A DNA stretch of 64,000 nt from Micromonospora halotolerans (GTDB lineage Bacteria > Actinomycetota > Actinomycetes > Mycobacteriales > Micromonosporaceae): positions 5,394,001 to 5,458,000 of the forward strand of contig NZ_CP134876.1 in the NCBI RefSeq assembly GCF_032108445.1, written 5' to 3'. Shown one piece after another: positions 20,025 to 29,355 of the stretch. Position 1 is the stretch's first letter, and each line of letters begins with the position of its first letter. The notes beneath the pieces are model-generated. The model saw only the letters and a list, made by a program, of their open reading frames with translations, ran no database searches and had not been told where the DNA came from. Made by a program: the position numbers and the translations under genes.

Positions 20025-21200
20025 TCAGGGCTTGAGCACCACCTTCAGGCAGTCGTCCTGCTTGTTCTTGAAGATGTCGAAGCCGTGCGGCGCGTCGTCG
20101 AGGCCCATGGTGTGGGTGATGATGAAGCTCGGGTCGATCTCGCCCTTGCGGATGCGCTCCAGCAGCGGGCGCATGTAGCGCTGCACGTGGGCCTGCCCGG
20201 AGCGCAAGGTCAGCGACCGGTTCATGAACGAGCCCATCGGGAACTTGTCGATGAACCCGCCGTACGCCCCGATCGCCGAGACGGTGCCGCCGTTGCGGCA
20301 GGCCAGGATCGCCTCGCGCAGCGCGTGCGGCCGGTCGGTCTCCGCCTTCACCGCCTGCTTCGCCCGGTCGTACGCCTGCAGCGCCGCCGAGGGGTGGTGC
20401 CCCTCCATGCCGACGGCGTCGATGCAGACGTCCGGCCCGCGGCCGGCGGTCATCTCGCGCAGCGTGTCCAGGACGTCGGTCTCCTCGTAGTTGATGGTGT
20501 CCGCGCCGGCCCGGTCCCGCGCGATCCGCAGCCGGTACGGGAACCGGTCGATGACCACCACCTGCTCGGCGCCGAGCAGGAAGGCGCTCACCGCGGCGAA
20601 CTGGCCGACCGGCCCCGCGCCCCAGACCGCCACCACGTCGCCGGGCTTGACGTCGCCCATCTCGGCGGCCATGTAACCGGTGGGCAGCACGTCGGACAGG
20701 AACAGCACCTGCTCGTCCGGCAGGTCGTCGCCGACCTTGAGCGCGCCGACGTCGGCGTACGGGACCCGGACGTATTCGGCCTGCCCGCCCGCGTACCCGC
20801 CCATCAGGTGCGAGTAGCCGAAGATGCCGGCCGGGGTGTGGCCCATGGCGGTCTCCGCGATCGCCGCGTTCGGGTTGGAGTTCTCGCACACCGAGTAGAG
20901 GCCGCGTTGGCACGAGGCGCAGTCCCCGCAGGCGATGGGGAAGCCGACGACCACCCGGTCGCCGACGCGCAGCCCGTCCCGCGCTCCCGGGCCCAGCTCG
21001 ACGACCTCGCCCATGAACTCGTGGCCCAGCACGTCGCCGCGCTTCATGGCCGGGATGAACCCGTCGAGCAGGTGCAGGTCGGATCCGCAGATCGCCGTCG
21101 AGGTGACCTTGACGACCGCGTCGCGCGGGTTGAGGACCGTCGGGTCCGGTACCTCCTCCACGGCCACCCGGTTCGGAGCCATCCAGCAGTTGGCCTTCAT
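20025..21200 (-). CDS. Zinc-dependent alcohol dehydrogenase (formaldehyde dehydrogenase-like MDR)
   Basis: A 391-residue medium-chain dehydrogenase. Catalytic zinc ligands include Cys38 (AICGSDLH) and His60-Glu61 (GHEFMGEV). The structural zinc site has four Cys: 91, 94, 97 and 105 (CGDCASCQRGLYSVC). The NAD(P)-binding motif is VWGAGPVGQFAAVSA. The extended loop after the structural zinc resembles the glutathione-independent formaldehyde dehydrogenase branch. Substrate is not certain. GGAGG lies 4 nt before ATG. It follows the SRPBCC gene by 10 nt, so the two form an operon. Confidence 0.88.
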   Translation of the reverse strand: MKANCWMAPNRVAVEEVPDPTVLNPRDAVVKVTSTAICGSDLHLLDGFIPAMKRGDVLGHEFMGEVVELGPGARDGLRVGDRVVVGFPIACGDCASCQRGLYSVCENSNPNAAIAETAMGHTPAGIFGYSHLMGGYAGGQAEYVRVPYADVGALKVGDDLPDEQVLFLSDVLPTGYMAAEMGDVKPGDVVAVWGAGPVGQFAAVSAFLLGAEQVVVIDRFPYRLRIARDRAGADTINYEETDVLDTLREMTAGRGPDVCIDAVGMEGHHPSAALQAYDRAKQAVKAETDRPHALREAILACRNGGTVSAIGAYGGFIDKFPMGSFMNRSLTLRSGQAHVQRYMRPLLERIRKGEIDPSFIITHTMGLDDAPHGFDIFKNKQDDCLKVVLKP

Positions 21201-21210
21201 GGTGCCTCCC

Positions 21211-22191
21211 TCACGCGGTCCGGTGGGTCGCCAGCGGGCGCGCCGGACGCTGCTTCGCCTGGTTCTGGATGCTCGTGCCGTCGGGTGTCCCGTCCGACCG
21301 GGTCAGCTCGCCGGTCTCGATGACCTGCTTGAACCGCCGCAGGTCGTCGCAGATCTGCTGCTGTGGGTTCTCGCCGAACGCCTTCGCGACCAGCGTGCCC
21401 ACCCGGCGGCCGGGCACCGCGTACTCCAGTTCCACCCGCACCTCGGTGCCGTTGCCGCCGGCGGCCGGGGTGAACCGGACGGTGCCGGAGTTGGGCACCC
21501 GGGCGCCGTCGACCGAGCGCCACCGGATGAGCTCGCCGGGGCGCTCGTCGACGATCTCCGCCTCCCACTCGACGGTGCGGCCGGCCGGCGCCTTCGCCGA
21601 CCAGCGGGAACGCCGCGGGCCGCTGCTGGTCACCGACTGCAGGTGGTACATGAACCGCGGCAGGTTCTCGAAGTCGTGCCAGAAGCGGTAGGCCTCCTCG
21701 CGGGTGCGGTTGACCGTCACGGAGCCGTGCGCGAAGCCCTCCGGGCTGACCCGCCGGTTGCGGATGGCACGCAGCGAGGCGTACAGGTCGACGGCGGTGA
21801 TCCCGCCCAGGACGGCGAGGGTGAGACCGGCCCGCCGGCGCCGCTCGCCGCACCGGTCGCGGTACGCGCGGCCGGTCGCGACCAGGTCCAGCACGTCGCC
21901 CGCCACCCGGGTCCAGGGCCCCAGCCCCGCCCGGCGCGGCACCAGCAGCACCGCGGCGTGGCCGATCTCCCGGACCCCGGCGGCCCGCAGCACCGTCCGG
22001 GCCGTGCGCGAGTCGTCCACGCCGGCCGCCCGGGCCACCCGCGACCCCGCCGCGAGCGCGGTCACGCCGAGGCCCAGGCTGAACCAGCCCAGGAGGCGGG
22101 CCAGTCCCTCCGACCCCTGGTCCCCGGTCGCCCGCTGGATCCCGAGAGTGTCGGTCACCGAGCGGACCCCCATGGTTGTCTCTCGTGTCAT
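21211..22191 (-). CDS. SRPBCC-domain protein with N-terminal membrane region
   Basis: A 326-residue protein. The N-terminal 150 residues contain several short hydrophobic helices (LGWFSLGLGVTALAAG, AGLTLAVLGGITAVDLY) with Arg-rich loops, suggesting membrane association. The C-terminal 150 residues form a START/Bet-v1 (SRPBCC) domain: VTVNRTREEAYRFWHDFENL opens it and ENPQQQICDDLRRFKQVIE is its long final helix. Such domains bind hydrophobic ligands; the ligand is unknown. ATG 22191 is used here; ATG 22173 is an alternative. It is the promoter-proximal gene of the pair with the alcohol dehydrogenase. Confidence 0.75.
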   Translation of the reverse strand: MTRETTMGVRSVTDTLGIQRATGDQGSEGLARLLGWFSLGLGVTALAAGSRVARAAGVDDSRTARTVLRAAGVREIGHAAVLLVPRRAGLGPWTRVAGDVLDLVATGRAYRDRCGERRRRAGLTLAVLGGITAVDLYASLRAIRNRRVSPEGFAHGSVTVNRTREEAYRFWHDFENLPRFMYHLQSVTSSGPRRSRWSAKAPAGRTVEWEAEIVDERPGELIRWRSVDGARVPNSGTVRFTPAAGGNGTEVRVELEYAVPGRRVGTLVAKAFGENPQQQICDDLRRFKQVIETGELTRSDGTPDGTSIQNQAKQRPARPLATHRTA

Positions 22192-22307
22192 CCGTCGTCA
22201 CCCCGTGTCCGAGAAGGTGTCGGCGACCGGTCGAGGGAGCGGGCCGGGTACCGACAGGCCGGCGTGCCTTTCCCGCTAATCCCGGCCCCACACCCCTCGG
22301 GCCCCGG

Positions 22308-22640
22308 TCAGTCGCCCTCGGGGACGGCCATCTCGCCGAGCCGCGACCAGTCCTGCTGGGGCACGGTCGTGTTGACGATCCGGGGCGTCTCGGCCAGGTG
22401 CGGCGGGAGGGTGCGCTGCGCCTCGCGGAAATGCGCGGACCCCACGTGCGCCGCGCCGGCGTCGTCGTCGCGGAAGGCCTCGACCAGCACGTACTCCGTC
22501 GGGTCGTCCAGGCTGCGGGACCAGTTGAACCAGAGGCAGCCCGGCTCGGCCCGGGTGGCCGCGGTGAACTCGGCGGCGATCTGCGGCCAGCGGTCGGCGT
22601 CCTCGGGTCGGACCCGGAACTTCGCGGTAATGAAGATCAT
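22308..22640 (-). CDS. ABM-domain (antibiotic biosynthesis monooxygenase-like) protein
   Basis: A 110-residue dimeric ferredoxin-like protein of the ABM fold: MIFITAKFRVRPEDADRW, EPGCLWFNWSRSLDDP, EYVLVEAFRDDDAGAAH and the usual AHFREA helix. Relatives act as cofactor-less monooxygenases or quinone-modifying stress proteins; the role here is not known. TAGCCT (minus strand, 22653-22648) lies 7 nt before ATG 22640, indicating a leaderless mRNA. Confidence 0.8.
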   Translation of the reverse strand: MIFITAKFRVRPEDADRWPQIAAEFTAATRAEPGCLWFNWSRSLDDPTEYVLVEAFRDDDAGAAHVGSAHFREAQRTLPPHLAETPRIVNTTVPQQDWSRLGEMAVPEGD

Positions 22641-22687
22641 GCGCTTCAGGCTACCCAAGCCGGTCGCCGGCGCGCGGCCGTCGCCGG

Positions 22688-23641
22688 TCAGCCCTTCGTG
22701 ACCGGCGTGAGCAGCTCCGACGCCCGACGGTCGGCGAACGCGGTGACCGCCTGCTGTCCGGCGCCGAAGACGATGGCGACGCCCAGCAGGGCGGCGGTGC
22801 TGTTCACCGTGGTCTCCACCAGACCACCGATCACCAGCATGATCCCGACGACCGCGACGAGGGGACCGATGGCCAGCTTCAGCAGACCCTGCTGGAAGGG
22901 CAGCTTGTAGGGCAGGCCGCCGGAGCGCGAGGTGATCATCGAGGGCAGGGCGCTGATGAACGCGCCGAGCGCCCCGGCGATGAGCACGAAGAACAGCAGC
23001 CGCCAGGCCGGCACGCCGGGCGCGTCGGTCGGCGGCTTGAGCAGCTGCACGTCCCGGCTGCGCCACTGCACCAGCACCATGAGCACCTCGGCGACCAGCG
23101 CGAAGACCGACAGCCCCAGCATCCGGTTGCGCAACCGGCGCACCGACTCGTGGAACTCGTCCGACGCCGCGTGGTAGCGCAGCAGCAACGCCTGCACCTT
23201 GGCCTGGAACCGGGCCGGCGCCGCCGCGTCCGCCGACGCGTCGAAGTCGGTCAGCACCTTGTCGTCGGCCTTCAGGAACTGCGCGGCCGCGCCCTGGTAC
23301 GCCGGCAACAGGCCGAGCAGCTCCTCCGGCGTCCGCAGCCCCACCATGGCCCGTTCCACCGAGTGGATGGTCTGCCAGGCGTACTCCAGGTTGCCGCCGC
23401 GCAGCCACTCGACCACCCCGCTGCGGCCGAGCACGGACTCCACACCGGACAGCTGGGCGCGCAGCGTGGCGACCCGGTCGGGGCTCGCGCTGCCGGCCTC
23501 CAGGGCGCTCAGCTGCTGGTACAGATCGTCCAGCTTGGTGCGTACCCGCACCTGCCAGACCGCGGTGGGCACGGTGGACCCGGGCGGCGCCGGCGGTGGT
23601 GTCTCCGGTGTGGTCCCGGGTTGGGTCTCCTGGTCGATCAT
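22688..23641 (-). CDS. Membrane protein with coiled N-terminal region, unknown function
   Basis: A 317-residue protein. The first 30 residues are Pro/Thr-rich and probably disordered. A helical soluble region follows (about 35-175; KLDDLYQQLSALEAGSAS, FQAKVQALLLRYHAASDEFH). Four hydrophobic segments lie in the last 150 residues (MLGLSVFALVAEVLMVLV, LLFFVLIAGALGAFISAL, LAIGPLVAVVGIMLVIGGL, AALLGVAIVFGAGQQAV). No family with known activity is recognised. ATG 23641 has only a weak ribosome site; a GTG at 23665 is in frame. The ABM gene lies downstream in the same direction but has its own promoter-like hexamer. Confidence 0.65.
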   Translation of the reverse strand: MIDQETQPGTTPETPPPAPPGSTVPTAVWQVRVRTKLDDLYQQLSALEAGSASPDRVATLRAQLSGVESVLGRSGVVEWLRGGNLEYAWQTIHSVERAMVGLRTPEELLGLLPAYQGAAAQFLKADDKVLTDFDASADAAAPARFQAKVQALLLRYHAASDEFHESVRRLRNRMLGLSVFALVAEVLMVLVQWRSRDVQLLKPPTDAPGVPAWRLLFFVLIAGALGAFISALPSMITSRSGGLPYKLPFQQGLLKLAIGPLVAVVGIMLVIGGLVETTVNSTAALLGVAIVFGAGQQAVTAFADRRASELLTPVTKG

Positions 23642-23916
23642 GGTGACTGCCCCCCAAACCGGCACAGCTCGGCGGCTGGCCTCCGGTCCAGTATCCGCAG
23701 GTCAGAGGCGATATGGCCAGGGCGGTTCGGGCAGTTGACAGCTTCCGTGCCGCAGGGGTTCCCGAGCCGTCCGGGTCGGCGGGGCGCGCCGGGCGGTGGA
23801 TGTCGGGAAGAAATCCACCTCGGACGATGGTCTGAGGTGGAGCGGCGACGACCGGCGCGGGGAGGACGGCGTGCGCGGACAGGACAGGCTCCGGCGGGTG
23901 ATGGGCGGCGACGGTC

Positions 23917-24945
23917 GTGGTGGTGGTCGGGGGTCCGGGAGTGGCGTCGCCGGCCGCCGCGGCGGCGCCGGGGTCGCGGCCCGTCGTCGTGCACTACGAC
24001 TCGGCCGACCTGGCCGAGTACGAGCGGAAGTGGTCGAACATCTACGGCCCGCTGGACGGGGCGACCCGCGCCGTCGAGGACGGGGTGCTCACCGTCAGCG
24101 ACGTGCCGTTCAAGACCGGTGTGGACTACAACGTCTACGACCACCTCAAGTACATGGCCGTCAGCAACCGGACCTTCCCGGTGCCCCGGCAGGGATCGGT
24201 CGAGTTCTCCGTGGACATCACGGCGCGCACCCCGGGCGCGACCGGCGGGCACGTGGTGCACGGCCGGTACGGGCCGCCCGGTTCGGCCGCCGCCGCCGGC
24301 CCCGCCGCCCGCCCCTACGCCAGCGCGGTGCTGGAGGGGCAGCAGGCGGCCGTCGTGCTCAACATGATCGACTTCTGCACCGGGCAGCTCTTCGACTGGT
24401 TCGTCTCCGGCACCCGCGCGTTCCCGCTGATCGAGCGGCTGCCCAGCACGGTCACCGGCAACACCACCGACCCGGACTGCCCGGGCGCCACCGAGGTCGG
24501 CCCGGACCGGGCGTACACGCAGATCATCCGCGAGGTGCCGATCACGCCGGGCGTGCCGCACCGGGCCGCGATCCGCTACCGCGAGGCGGGCGGGCACGCC
24601 AGCGTGACGTACCTGCTGGACGGCGTGGTGGTCGCCCGGGTCGGGCAGGTGGGCGTGCCGCTGGACCGGCAGGGCGTCCCCTACACCGGCACGTACCCGT
24701 CGCTGGGCCCCGGCGAGCCCCTGGCCGGGAAGATCCGGTCGTTCTCCCTGGCGCACGGCCTGTTCAGCCTGCTCGACGCGTTCCCGTTCCAGTATGGCTG
24801 CACCCCGCCGGACGCCACCGGCCCGGGCGTCTGCGACCCGCGGTACGCGCCCTACAGCGTCTCCATCCCGCCCGCGGAACGGGCCTTCGGCCAGGGCGCG
24901 ATCGGCTCGTACCGCAACTTCACCGTCCGCACCGTCGGCCGGTAG
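23917..24945 (+). CDS. DUF6081-like secreted protein; signal peptide probably split by a frameshift
   Basis: The 342 open codons encode a beta-rich protein with conserved-looking stretches (YNVYDHLKYMAVSNRTFPV, VEFSVDITARTPG, GAIGSYRNFTVRTV) and paired Cys. The fold may be concanavalin-A-like; function is unknown. In this frame only the end of a signal peptide is encoded (VVVVGGPGVASPAAAAAP). A GTG at 23871 with a strong GGGGAGG ribosome site opens a different frame that supplies a basic n-region (RGQDRLRRV). Skipping one base near 23898-23901 joins the two into a complete signal peptide. Either the gene is frameshifted, the sequence has a one-base error, or translation starts weakly at 23917. 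A 7-bp inverted repeat (23815-23821/23834-23840) lies upstream. Confidence 0.65.
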   Translation: MVVVGGPGVASPAAAAAPGSRPVVVHYDSADLAEYERKWSNIYGPLDGATRAVEDGVLTVSDVPFKTGVDYNVYDHLKYMAVSNRTFPVPRQGSVEFSVDITARTPGATGGHVVHGRYGPPGSAAAAGPAARPYASAVLEGQQAAVVLNMIDFCTGQLFDWFVSGTRAFPLIERLPSTVTGNTTDPDCPGATEVGPDRAYTQIIREVPITPGVPHRAAIRYREAGGHASVTYLLDGVVVARVGQVGVPLDRQGVPYTGTYPSLGPGEPLAGKIRSFSLAHGLFSLLDAFPFQYGCTPPDATGPGVCDPRYAPYSVSIPPAERAFGQGAIGSYRNFTVRTVGR

Positions 24946-25007
24946 GCCGCCCCGTGCCGCCGGGCCGGGGGACACCGACGGCGCGTACCGGTGAGTAGCC
25001 TGGGCCG

Positions 25008-25313
25008 GTGACCGTCTACGCCCTCGCGCAGATCACCGTCCACGACCGGCAGCGCTACGACCGGTACGTCGCCGCCTTCCTGCCGGTCCTGGCCCGGCAC
25101 GGCGGCCGGTTGCTCGCGGCCGACCCGTCCCCGCTGGTGGTCGAGGGGAGCTGGCCCCACGAGAAGGTCGTGCTCATGTCCTTCGACAACCGGGAGGACT
25201 TCGAGCGATGGTCCACCTCGCCGGAATATCGGGAGATCTCCCGGGACCGGGAGGCCGCCACCGAGGGAGTCGTCCTCCTGCTCGACGGGATCGGTCACGC
25301 CTGGCCGGCCTGA
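25008..25313 (+). CDS. DUF1330 family protein
   Basis: A 101-residue ferredoxin-like small protein of the DUF1330 family (TVYALAQITVHDRQRYDRYV, GGRLLAADPSPLVVEGSW, VVLMSFDNREDFERW). These proteins form dimers resembling ABM proteins; no activity is established. GTG 25008 lies 6 nt after TAGCCT (24996-25001), a leaderless arrangement. It converges with the next gene at only 10 nt. Confidence 0.82.
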   Translation: MTVYALAQITVHDRQRYDRYVAAFLPVLARHGGRLLAADPSPLVVEGSWPHEKVVLMSFDNREDFERWSTSPEYREISRDREAATEGVVLLLDGIGHAWPA

Positions 25314-25323
25314 CCGTCGGCTG

Positions 25324-26067
25324 TCACAGCCGGTGCCGCACCCACACGTTCGGCTCGACGTAGGCGGCGTGGTCGTGCGCCACGTCGACCAGCACGGGCG
25401 CCAGCGCGCCCGGCACGTGCACCGGCCCGCTGGTGTCGAAGGGCAGCCCGGTCCACCGCCGCCAGTCGGCGAGGGTGCCGGTGACCGCCATCGACCGGGG
25501 CGCCACCCGCTCGATCACCCCGCCGGCCCGCACGTGCACCCGCAGCCACGGGTCGACCGGCAGGCCGTCGGGGCGCACCCGCGCCGCGTACCCGCTCATC
25601 GGCAGGTCGGGGACGGCGGCCTTGCCGTTCGGGCGCACCGGCGCCACCAGGGTGTCGAAGCCCAGCCGGGCGACCGCCGCGCGCATCGCCGCCAGCATCA
25701 GCCCGGACACGCCGCCGCCACGCCGGTCCGGCCGCACGCAGATCTCCAGCGCCGAGACCAGGTTCGGGGTGGCGCCGGTGAGTCGGCCGACGGCCGCCCG
25801 CTGGATCATCCGGTCCCAGCCGCCGTCGGGCAGCTCGTCCTCCGTCCAGCGCAACGGCACGGCGTACGCCCGGGCGACGGCGCGGCCCGGCTCGGCCGGG
25901 TCGACGGCGGCGAAGACGAACTCCGGGTAGAGGTCGTGGGCCACGCTGTAGTACACCGAGCCCATCGGGTCCCAGAGCATGAACTGGGGCCAGGCGCCGT
26001 CGAAATCCTTGTCGAGCAGCGGCGCCAGCTCGGGGCGTTCGGCCAGGCTCACGATGTCCAGGGTCAC
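25324..26067 (-). CDS. GNAT-like acetyltransferase family protein
   Basis: A 247-residue protein with an acetyl-CoA pyrophosphate-binding-like motif RPDRRGGGVSGLMLAAM preceded by LEICV, the pattern of GNAT motif A. The rest diverges from typical small acetyltransferases and extends about 90 residues further, with a long C-terminal part of unknown role. The start is taken as GTG 26067 because TACCGT (minus strand, 26080-26075) ends 7 nt upstream. An in-frame GTG at 26076 overlaps that hexamer. Substrate unknown. Confidence 0.6.
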   Translation of the reverse strand: MTLDIVSLAERPELAPLLDKDFDGAWPQFMLWDPMGSVYYSVAHDLYPEFVFAAVDPAEPGRAVARAYAVPLRWTEDELPDGGWDRMIQRAAVGRLTGATPNLVSALEICVRPDRRGGGVSGLMLAAMRAAVARLGFDTLVAPVRPNGKAAVPDLPMSGYAARVRPDGLPVDPWLRVHVRAGGVIERVAPRSMAVTGTLADWRRWTGLPFDTSGPVHVPGALAPVLVDVAHDHAAYVEPNVWVRHRL

Positions 26068-26121
26068 GCCGGGCACGGTAGAGCGGTCACCGCCTGATCC
26101 GCACGCGCTTTTCCGCTCCGG

Positions 26122-26153
26122 CGGCGGCCGGTGCCGGCGGGCACCGGCCGCCG
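26122..26153 (-). terminator. Perfect 14-bp hairpin after GH92 gene
   Basis: CGGCGGCCGGTGCC (26122-26135) pairs with GGCACCGGCCGCCG (26140-26153) over a GGCG loop. It lies 24 nt beyond the GH92 stop, between two minus-strand genes. Confidence 0.8.
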
Positions 26154-26176
26154 TTCGAGCGGGTGTCGGCCCCGGG

Positions 26177-29100
26177 TCAGGTGCCGAAGACCTCGACCTC
26201 GTAGAGGCGGGCGGCCGCGTCGCTGGTCTGGGTGGGGGTGAGCACCCTGACCTGCACGTACCTGCCGTCGACGGACATCGGGTGGCTGCTCACGCCCGCC
26301 GTGTTGCCGCGGACCTGGGCGACGGTCGTCCACGTCGACCCGTCGGGGGAGACCTGCAGGTCGAAGTCCCGGGTGTTCCAGGCGGGGTCCTCGCCACCGG
26401 CGGCGGCGTGGTGGACGGTGACGGACTGGATGTGGTGGCCGGCGCCCAGGTCGACGCGGAGGAACTTCGTGGCGCCGGTCGAGCACCACTTGTCGGAGTT
26501 GCCGCCGGTGGTGCTGCCGTTGACGGCCTTCTCGGGCCCCTCCGTGCTCGCGCACTGCGAGTCGGCGGTGGCGGGCCGGTTCAGCGCCAGGTTGGTCGCG
26601 CCGGCGCCGCCGTACACCTCGAACTCGTCGATGCGGGCGGCGGTGTTGCCGTTGTTGGTCGGCGTGGTGATGGTGAGCCGGACGTACCGGGCCGTCACGG
26701 CCGGGACGGGGTGGTAGGTGCGGCCCGCGCGGTTTCCGGTGCCGGTGGCCCGGGTCGTCCAGGTGCTGCCGTCGGTGCTGGTCTGGATGGTGAAGTCACC
26801 GGTGTTCCAGCCGGTGCTCTCCCCGCCCAGCCCGGCGTGCTTGACGACGACGGAGCGGACGGTCTGGGTCGCGCCCAGGTCGACCTGGAGGAACTTCGTC
26901 CCGGAGGCGAGCGAGCACCACTTGCTGGCGCTGCCCAGGCGGCCGTCGAACGCCTTCTCCGGGCCCTCGGCCGAGTTGCACGCCGCCGAGCCGCTGGCCG
27001 GCTTGCCGGCGGCCAGGTTGGCGCCCAGTTCCGGCGCGGCGGCCGGTGGGGTGGCCCCGTCGGTGAACGACGGCGGCGCGTCGGCGGGGCTGGTGCCCCA
27101 CGAGGACGGCGCGCCGCCCATCGTGTACGCCAGTGTGGCGCCGCCCGCGAGGTCGCCGTAGCGCAGCCAGGTGCGCTGGGTGGTGGCCCCGTTGACGGCG
27201 AGGCTCTGCACGTACTGGTTGCCCTGGCCGGCGTTGGCGGCGGTGATCTGGACGTCACCGGCCGGCCGGTCGACGAGGATCGACGGGAACATCGGGCCGT
27301 GCAGGGCGAGGGTGTCGGCCCCCGGGGTGGGCGGATACATGCCCAGGGCGGACCAGACGTACCAGGCGGAGGTCGCCCCGAGGTCGTCGTTGCCGGGCAG
27401 GCCGCCGGGGCCGGTGGTGAACGACTCGTTCATGATCCGCCGGACCGCGGCGCTGGTGCCGGCCGGCGCGGCGGCGAAGTGGTAGGCCCAGGGGACGCCG
27501 TGCTCCGGCTCGTTGCCGATGTAGAAGTACGGCTGGGACTGGCCGCCGTTGGTCTGGGTGAAGTGGTGGTCGAGGCGCTGCACGGCGGTCTGCCGCCCGC
27601 CCATGAGGTCGATCAGGGCCCCGAGGTTGTAGGGGACCATCCAGGTGTACTGCGCGGCGTTGCCCTCGACGAAGTTCGACTGGCTGGCCGGGTCGAGCGG
27701 CCACGGCCAGGTGCCGTCGGCGTTGCGCGGGTGGACGTAGCCCGACTCGGGGTTGAACGTGTTGCGCCACCACTGGGCCCGCGCCATGTGCGTGTCGTAG
27801 GTGGCGGTGTCGCCCAGGGCCCGGGCGAACTGGGCCACCGCGAAGTCGCTGGCGGAGTACTCCAGCGAGTCCGACGGGTCGCCGTCGATGTAGTGGCGTT
27901 GGACGTAGCCGCTCTGCCGGCCGCGGATCGGGCTGCCCTGGGTGGTGCCGCCGGCGGAACTCTTCTTCATCAGGGCCAGCGCCGCCGCGGTGTCGAAGCC
28001 GCGTACGCCGAACTGGTACATGCTGTCCACGATGATCGGGCCGGGGTCGCCGGTCATGACGAAGGTCTCGTTGGTGTTGTGCGACCACTTCGGCAGCAGG
28101 CCGCCCTGCTGGCCGTCGAGCACCATGGACCGGGCGATGTCGGCCGCCTCGGCGGGCGCGAGGAAGGCGATCAGTGCGGCCCAGGACCGGTAGATGTCCC
28201 AACCGGAGTAGTTCTGGTAGACCGGGTGGCCGGCGGTGTGGACGGCGTTGTCGAAGCCGCGGTACTGCCCGTCGACGTCGCTGGCCAGGTTGGGGTTGAT
28301 GAACACCCGGTACAGCGCGGTGTAGAACTTCTGCAGGTCGGCGGCGGCGCCGCCGGTGACCTGCACGCGGTTGAGGATCGCGTTCCACTGGGCGTCGGCG
28401 TTGGTGCGGACGGTGTCGAAGGCGAAGCCGGACTGCTCGGCGGCGAGGTTGGCCTGTGCGCCCGCCGCGCTGACGAGGGAGATGCCGACCTTGACCTGCA
28501 CGACCGGGTTGCCGGAGGTGTCGAAGGTCAGGTACCCGCCGGAGTTGGTGCCGCTGGCGCTCGTGGAGCCGGCCGTCACGGTGCCGCCGAGCCAGGTGCC
28601 GACGCCGCTGGGGGCGCGGTCGAACTCCATCCGGTAGAAGATCTGGTACGTCCTGCTGTTGCCGCAGAACCCGCCGCCGGTGACGCTGCCGGTCACGGTG
28701 GAGCCGCTGATCTGGATCGAGCCGGCGCGGCTGCCGGTGGCGCTGCGACTGGTGTTGATCAGAACCCGCGCGGTGCTGGTCGCGGGATAGGTCAGGCGCA
28801 GGACGGCGCTGCGCTGGGTGGCCGACGCCTCGACCCGGGTGCTGCCGTAGTTGCTGAGCACGGCCCGGTAGTAGCCGGGGCGGGCCTGTTCCTGTGCCTT
28901 GTCCTGGGTGGCGCGGTAGGAGGTCCACGAGCTGCCCGGCGAGGCGCCGAGCGCGCCGGTCACGGGCAGGATCCCGAGGTCCTCGTTGTTGGCGCAGCCG
29001 GCGCCGTTGAAGTGGGTGAGGCTGAACTCCTCGATCTGGGTGTCGCTGAACCGGTAGCCCGACGGTGAGGCGGTGGGGGTGTCCGGGCTCAGCTGCACCA

Positions 29101-29320
29101 TGCCGAAGGGCTGCACCGGGCCGGGGACCGTGCTGCCGCCGGCGCCGCCGCCGACGGGGTTCGGCGCGTTGCTGTCGTCGGTGCCGATGAACGGGTTCAC
29201 GTACGGGGTGAGGGTGAGCGGCGCCGCTGCGGCCGGCGAGGCGACCGCGACGAGTGTGGACGCTCCGGTGACGGCGGTGGCCACCAGGGTGAGCAGACGG
29301 GACGGGCCTGATCGGAGCAT
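26177..29320 (-). CDS. Secreted GH92 alpha-mannosidase with two F5/8-type (CBM32-like) modules
   Basis: A 1047-residue secreted exo-glycosidase expected to release mannose from alpha-mannosides by a calcium-dependent inverting mechanism. The signal peptide ends near residue 33 (ASPAAAA). The GH92 core begins VNPFIGTDDSNAPNPVGGG, and includes SLTHFNGAGC, NYSGWDIYRSWAAL and NDDLGATSAWYVWSALGMYP. From about residue 770 two discoidin modules follow, each with a KWCS motif (SASKWCSL, NSDKWCST) and an alternating-strand pattern that fits carbohydrate binding. ATG 29320 follows AAGGAGG; the frame extends to 29383 but overlaps the operator. It lies downstream of the LacI gene and has its own promoter. 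Confidence 0.92.
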   Translation of the reverse strand: MLRSGPSRLLTLVATAVTGASTLVAVASPAAAAPLTLTPYVNPFIGTDDSNAPNPVGGGAGGSTVPGPVQPFGMVQLSPDTPTASPSGYRFSDTQIEEFSLTHFNGAGCANNEDLGILPVTGALGASPGSSWTSYRATQDKAQEQARPGYYRAVLSNYGSTRVEASATQRSAVLRLTYPATSTARVLINTSRSATGSRAGSIQISGSTVTGSVTGGGFCGNSRTYQIFYRMEFDRAPSGVGTWLGGTVTAGSTSASGTNSGGYLTFDTSGNPVVQVKVGISLVSAAGAQANLAAEQSGFAFDTVRTNADAQWNAILNRVQVTGGAAADLQKFYTALYRVFINPNLASDVDGQYRGFDNAVHTAGHPVYQNYSGWDIYRSWAALIAFLAPAEAADIARSMVLDGQQGGLLPKWSHNTNETFVMTGDPGPIIVDSMYQFGVRGFDTAAALALMKKSSAGGTTQGSPIRGRQSGYVQRHYIDGDPSDSLEYSASDFAVAQFARALGDTATYDTHMARAQWWRNTFNPESGYVHPRNADGTWPWPLDPASQSNFVEGNAAQYTWMVPYNLGALIDLMGGRQTAVQRLDHHFTQTNGGQSQPYFYIGNEPEHGVPWAYHFAAAPAGTSAAVRRIMNESFTTGPGGLPGNDDLGATSAWYVWSALGMYPPTPGADTLALHGPMFPSILVDRPAGDVQITAANAGQGNQYVQSLAVNGATTQRTWLRYGDLAGGATLAYTMGGAPSSWGTSPADAPPSFTDGATPPAAAPELGANLAAGKPASGSAACNSAEGPEKAFDGRLGSASKWCSLASGTKFLQVDLGATQTVRSVVVKHAGLGGESTGWNTGDFTIQTSTDGSTWTTRATGTGNRAGRTYHPVPAVTARYVRLTITTPTNNGNTAARIDEFEVYGGAGATNLALNRPATADSQCASTEGPEKAVNGSTTGGNSDKWCSTGATKFLRVDLGAGHHIQSVTVHHAAAGGEDPAWNTRDFDLQVSPDGSTWTTVAQVRGNTAGVSSHPMSVDGRYVQVRVLTPTQTSDAAARLYEVEVFGT

Positions 29321-29355
29321 GAGGCGATCCTCCTTGAGGCGCGGACGACACTCCG

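Noticed and set aside
25979..29068. 1029-codon plus-strand open frame opposite GH92
   Set aside because: No motif, biased composition, and fully covered by the minus-strand GH92 gene with its family motifs.
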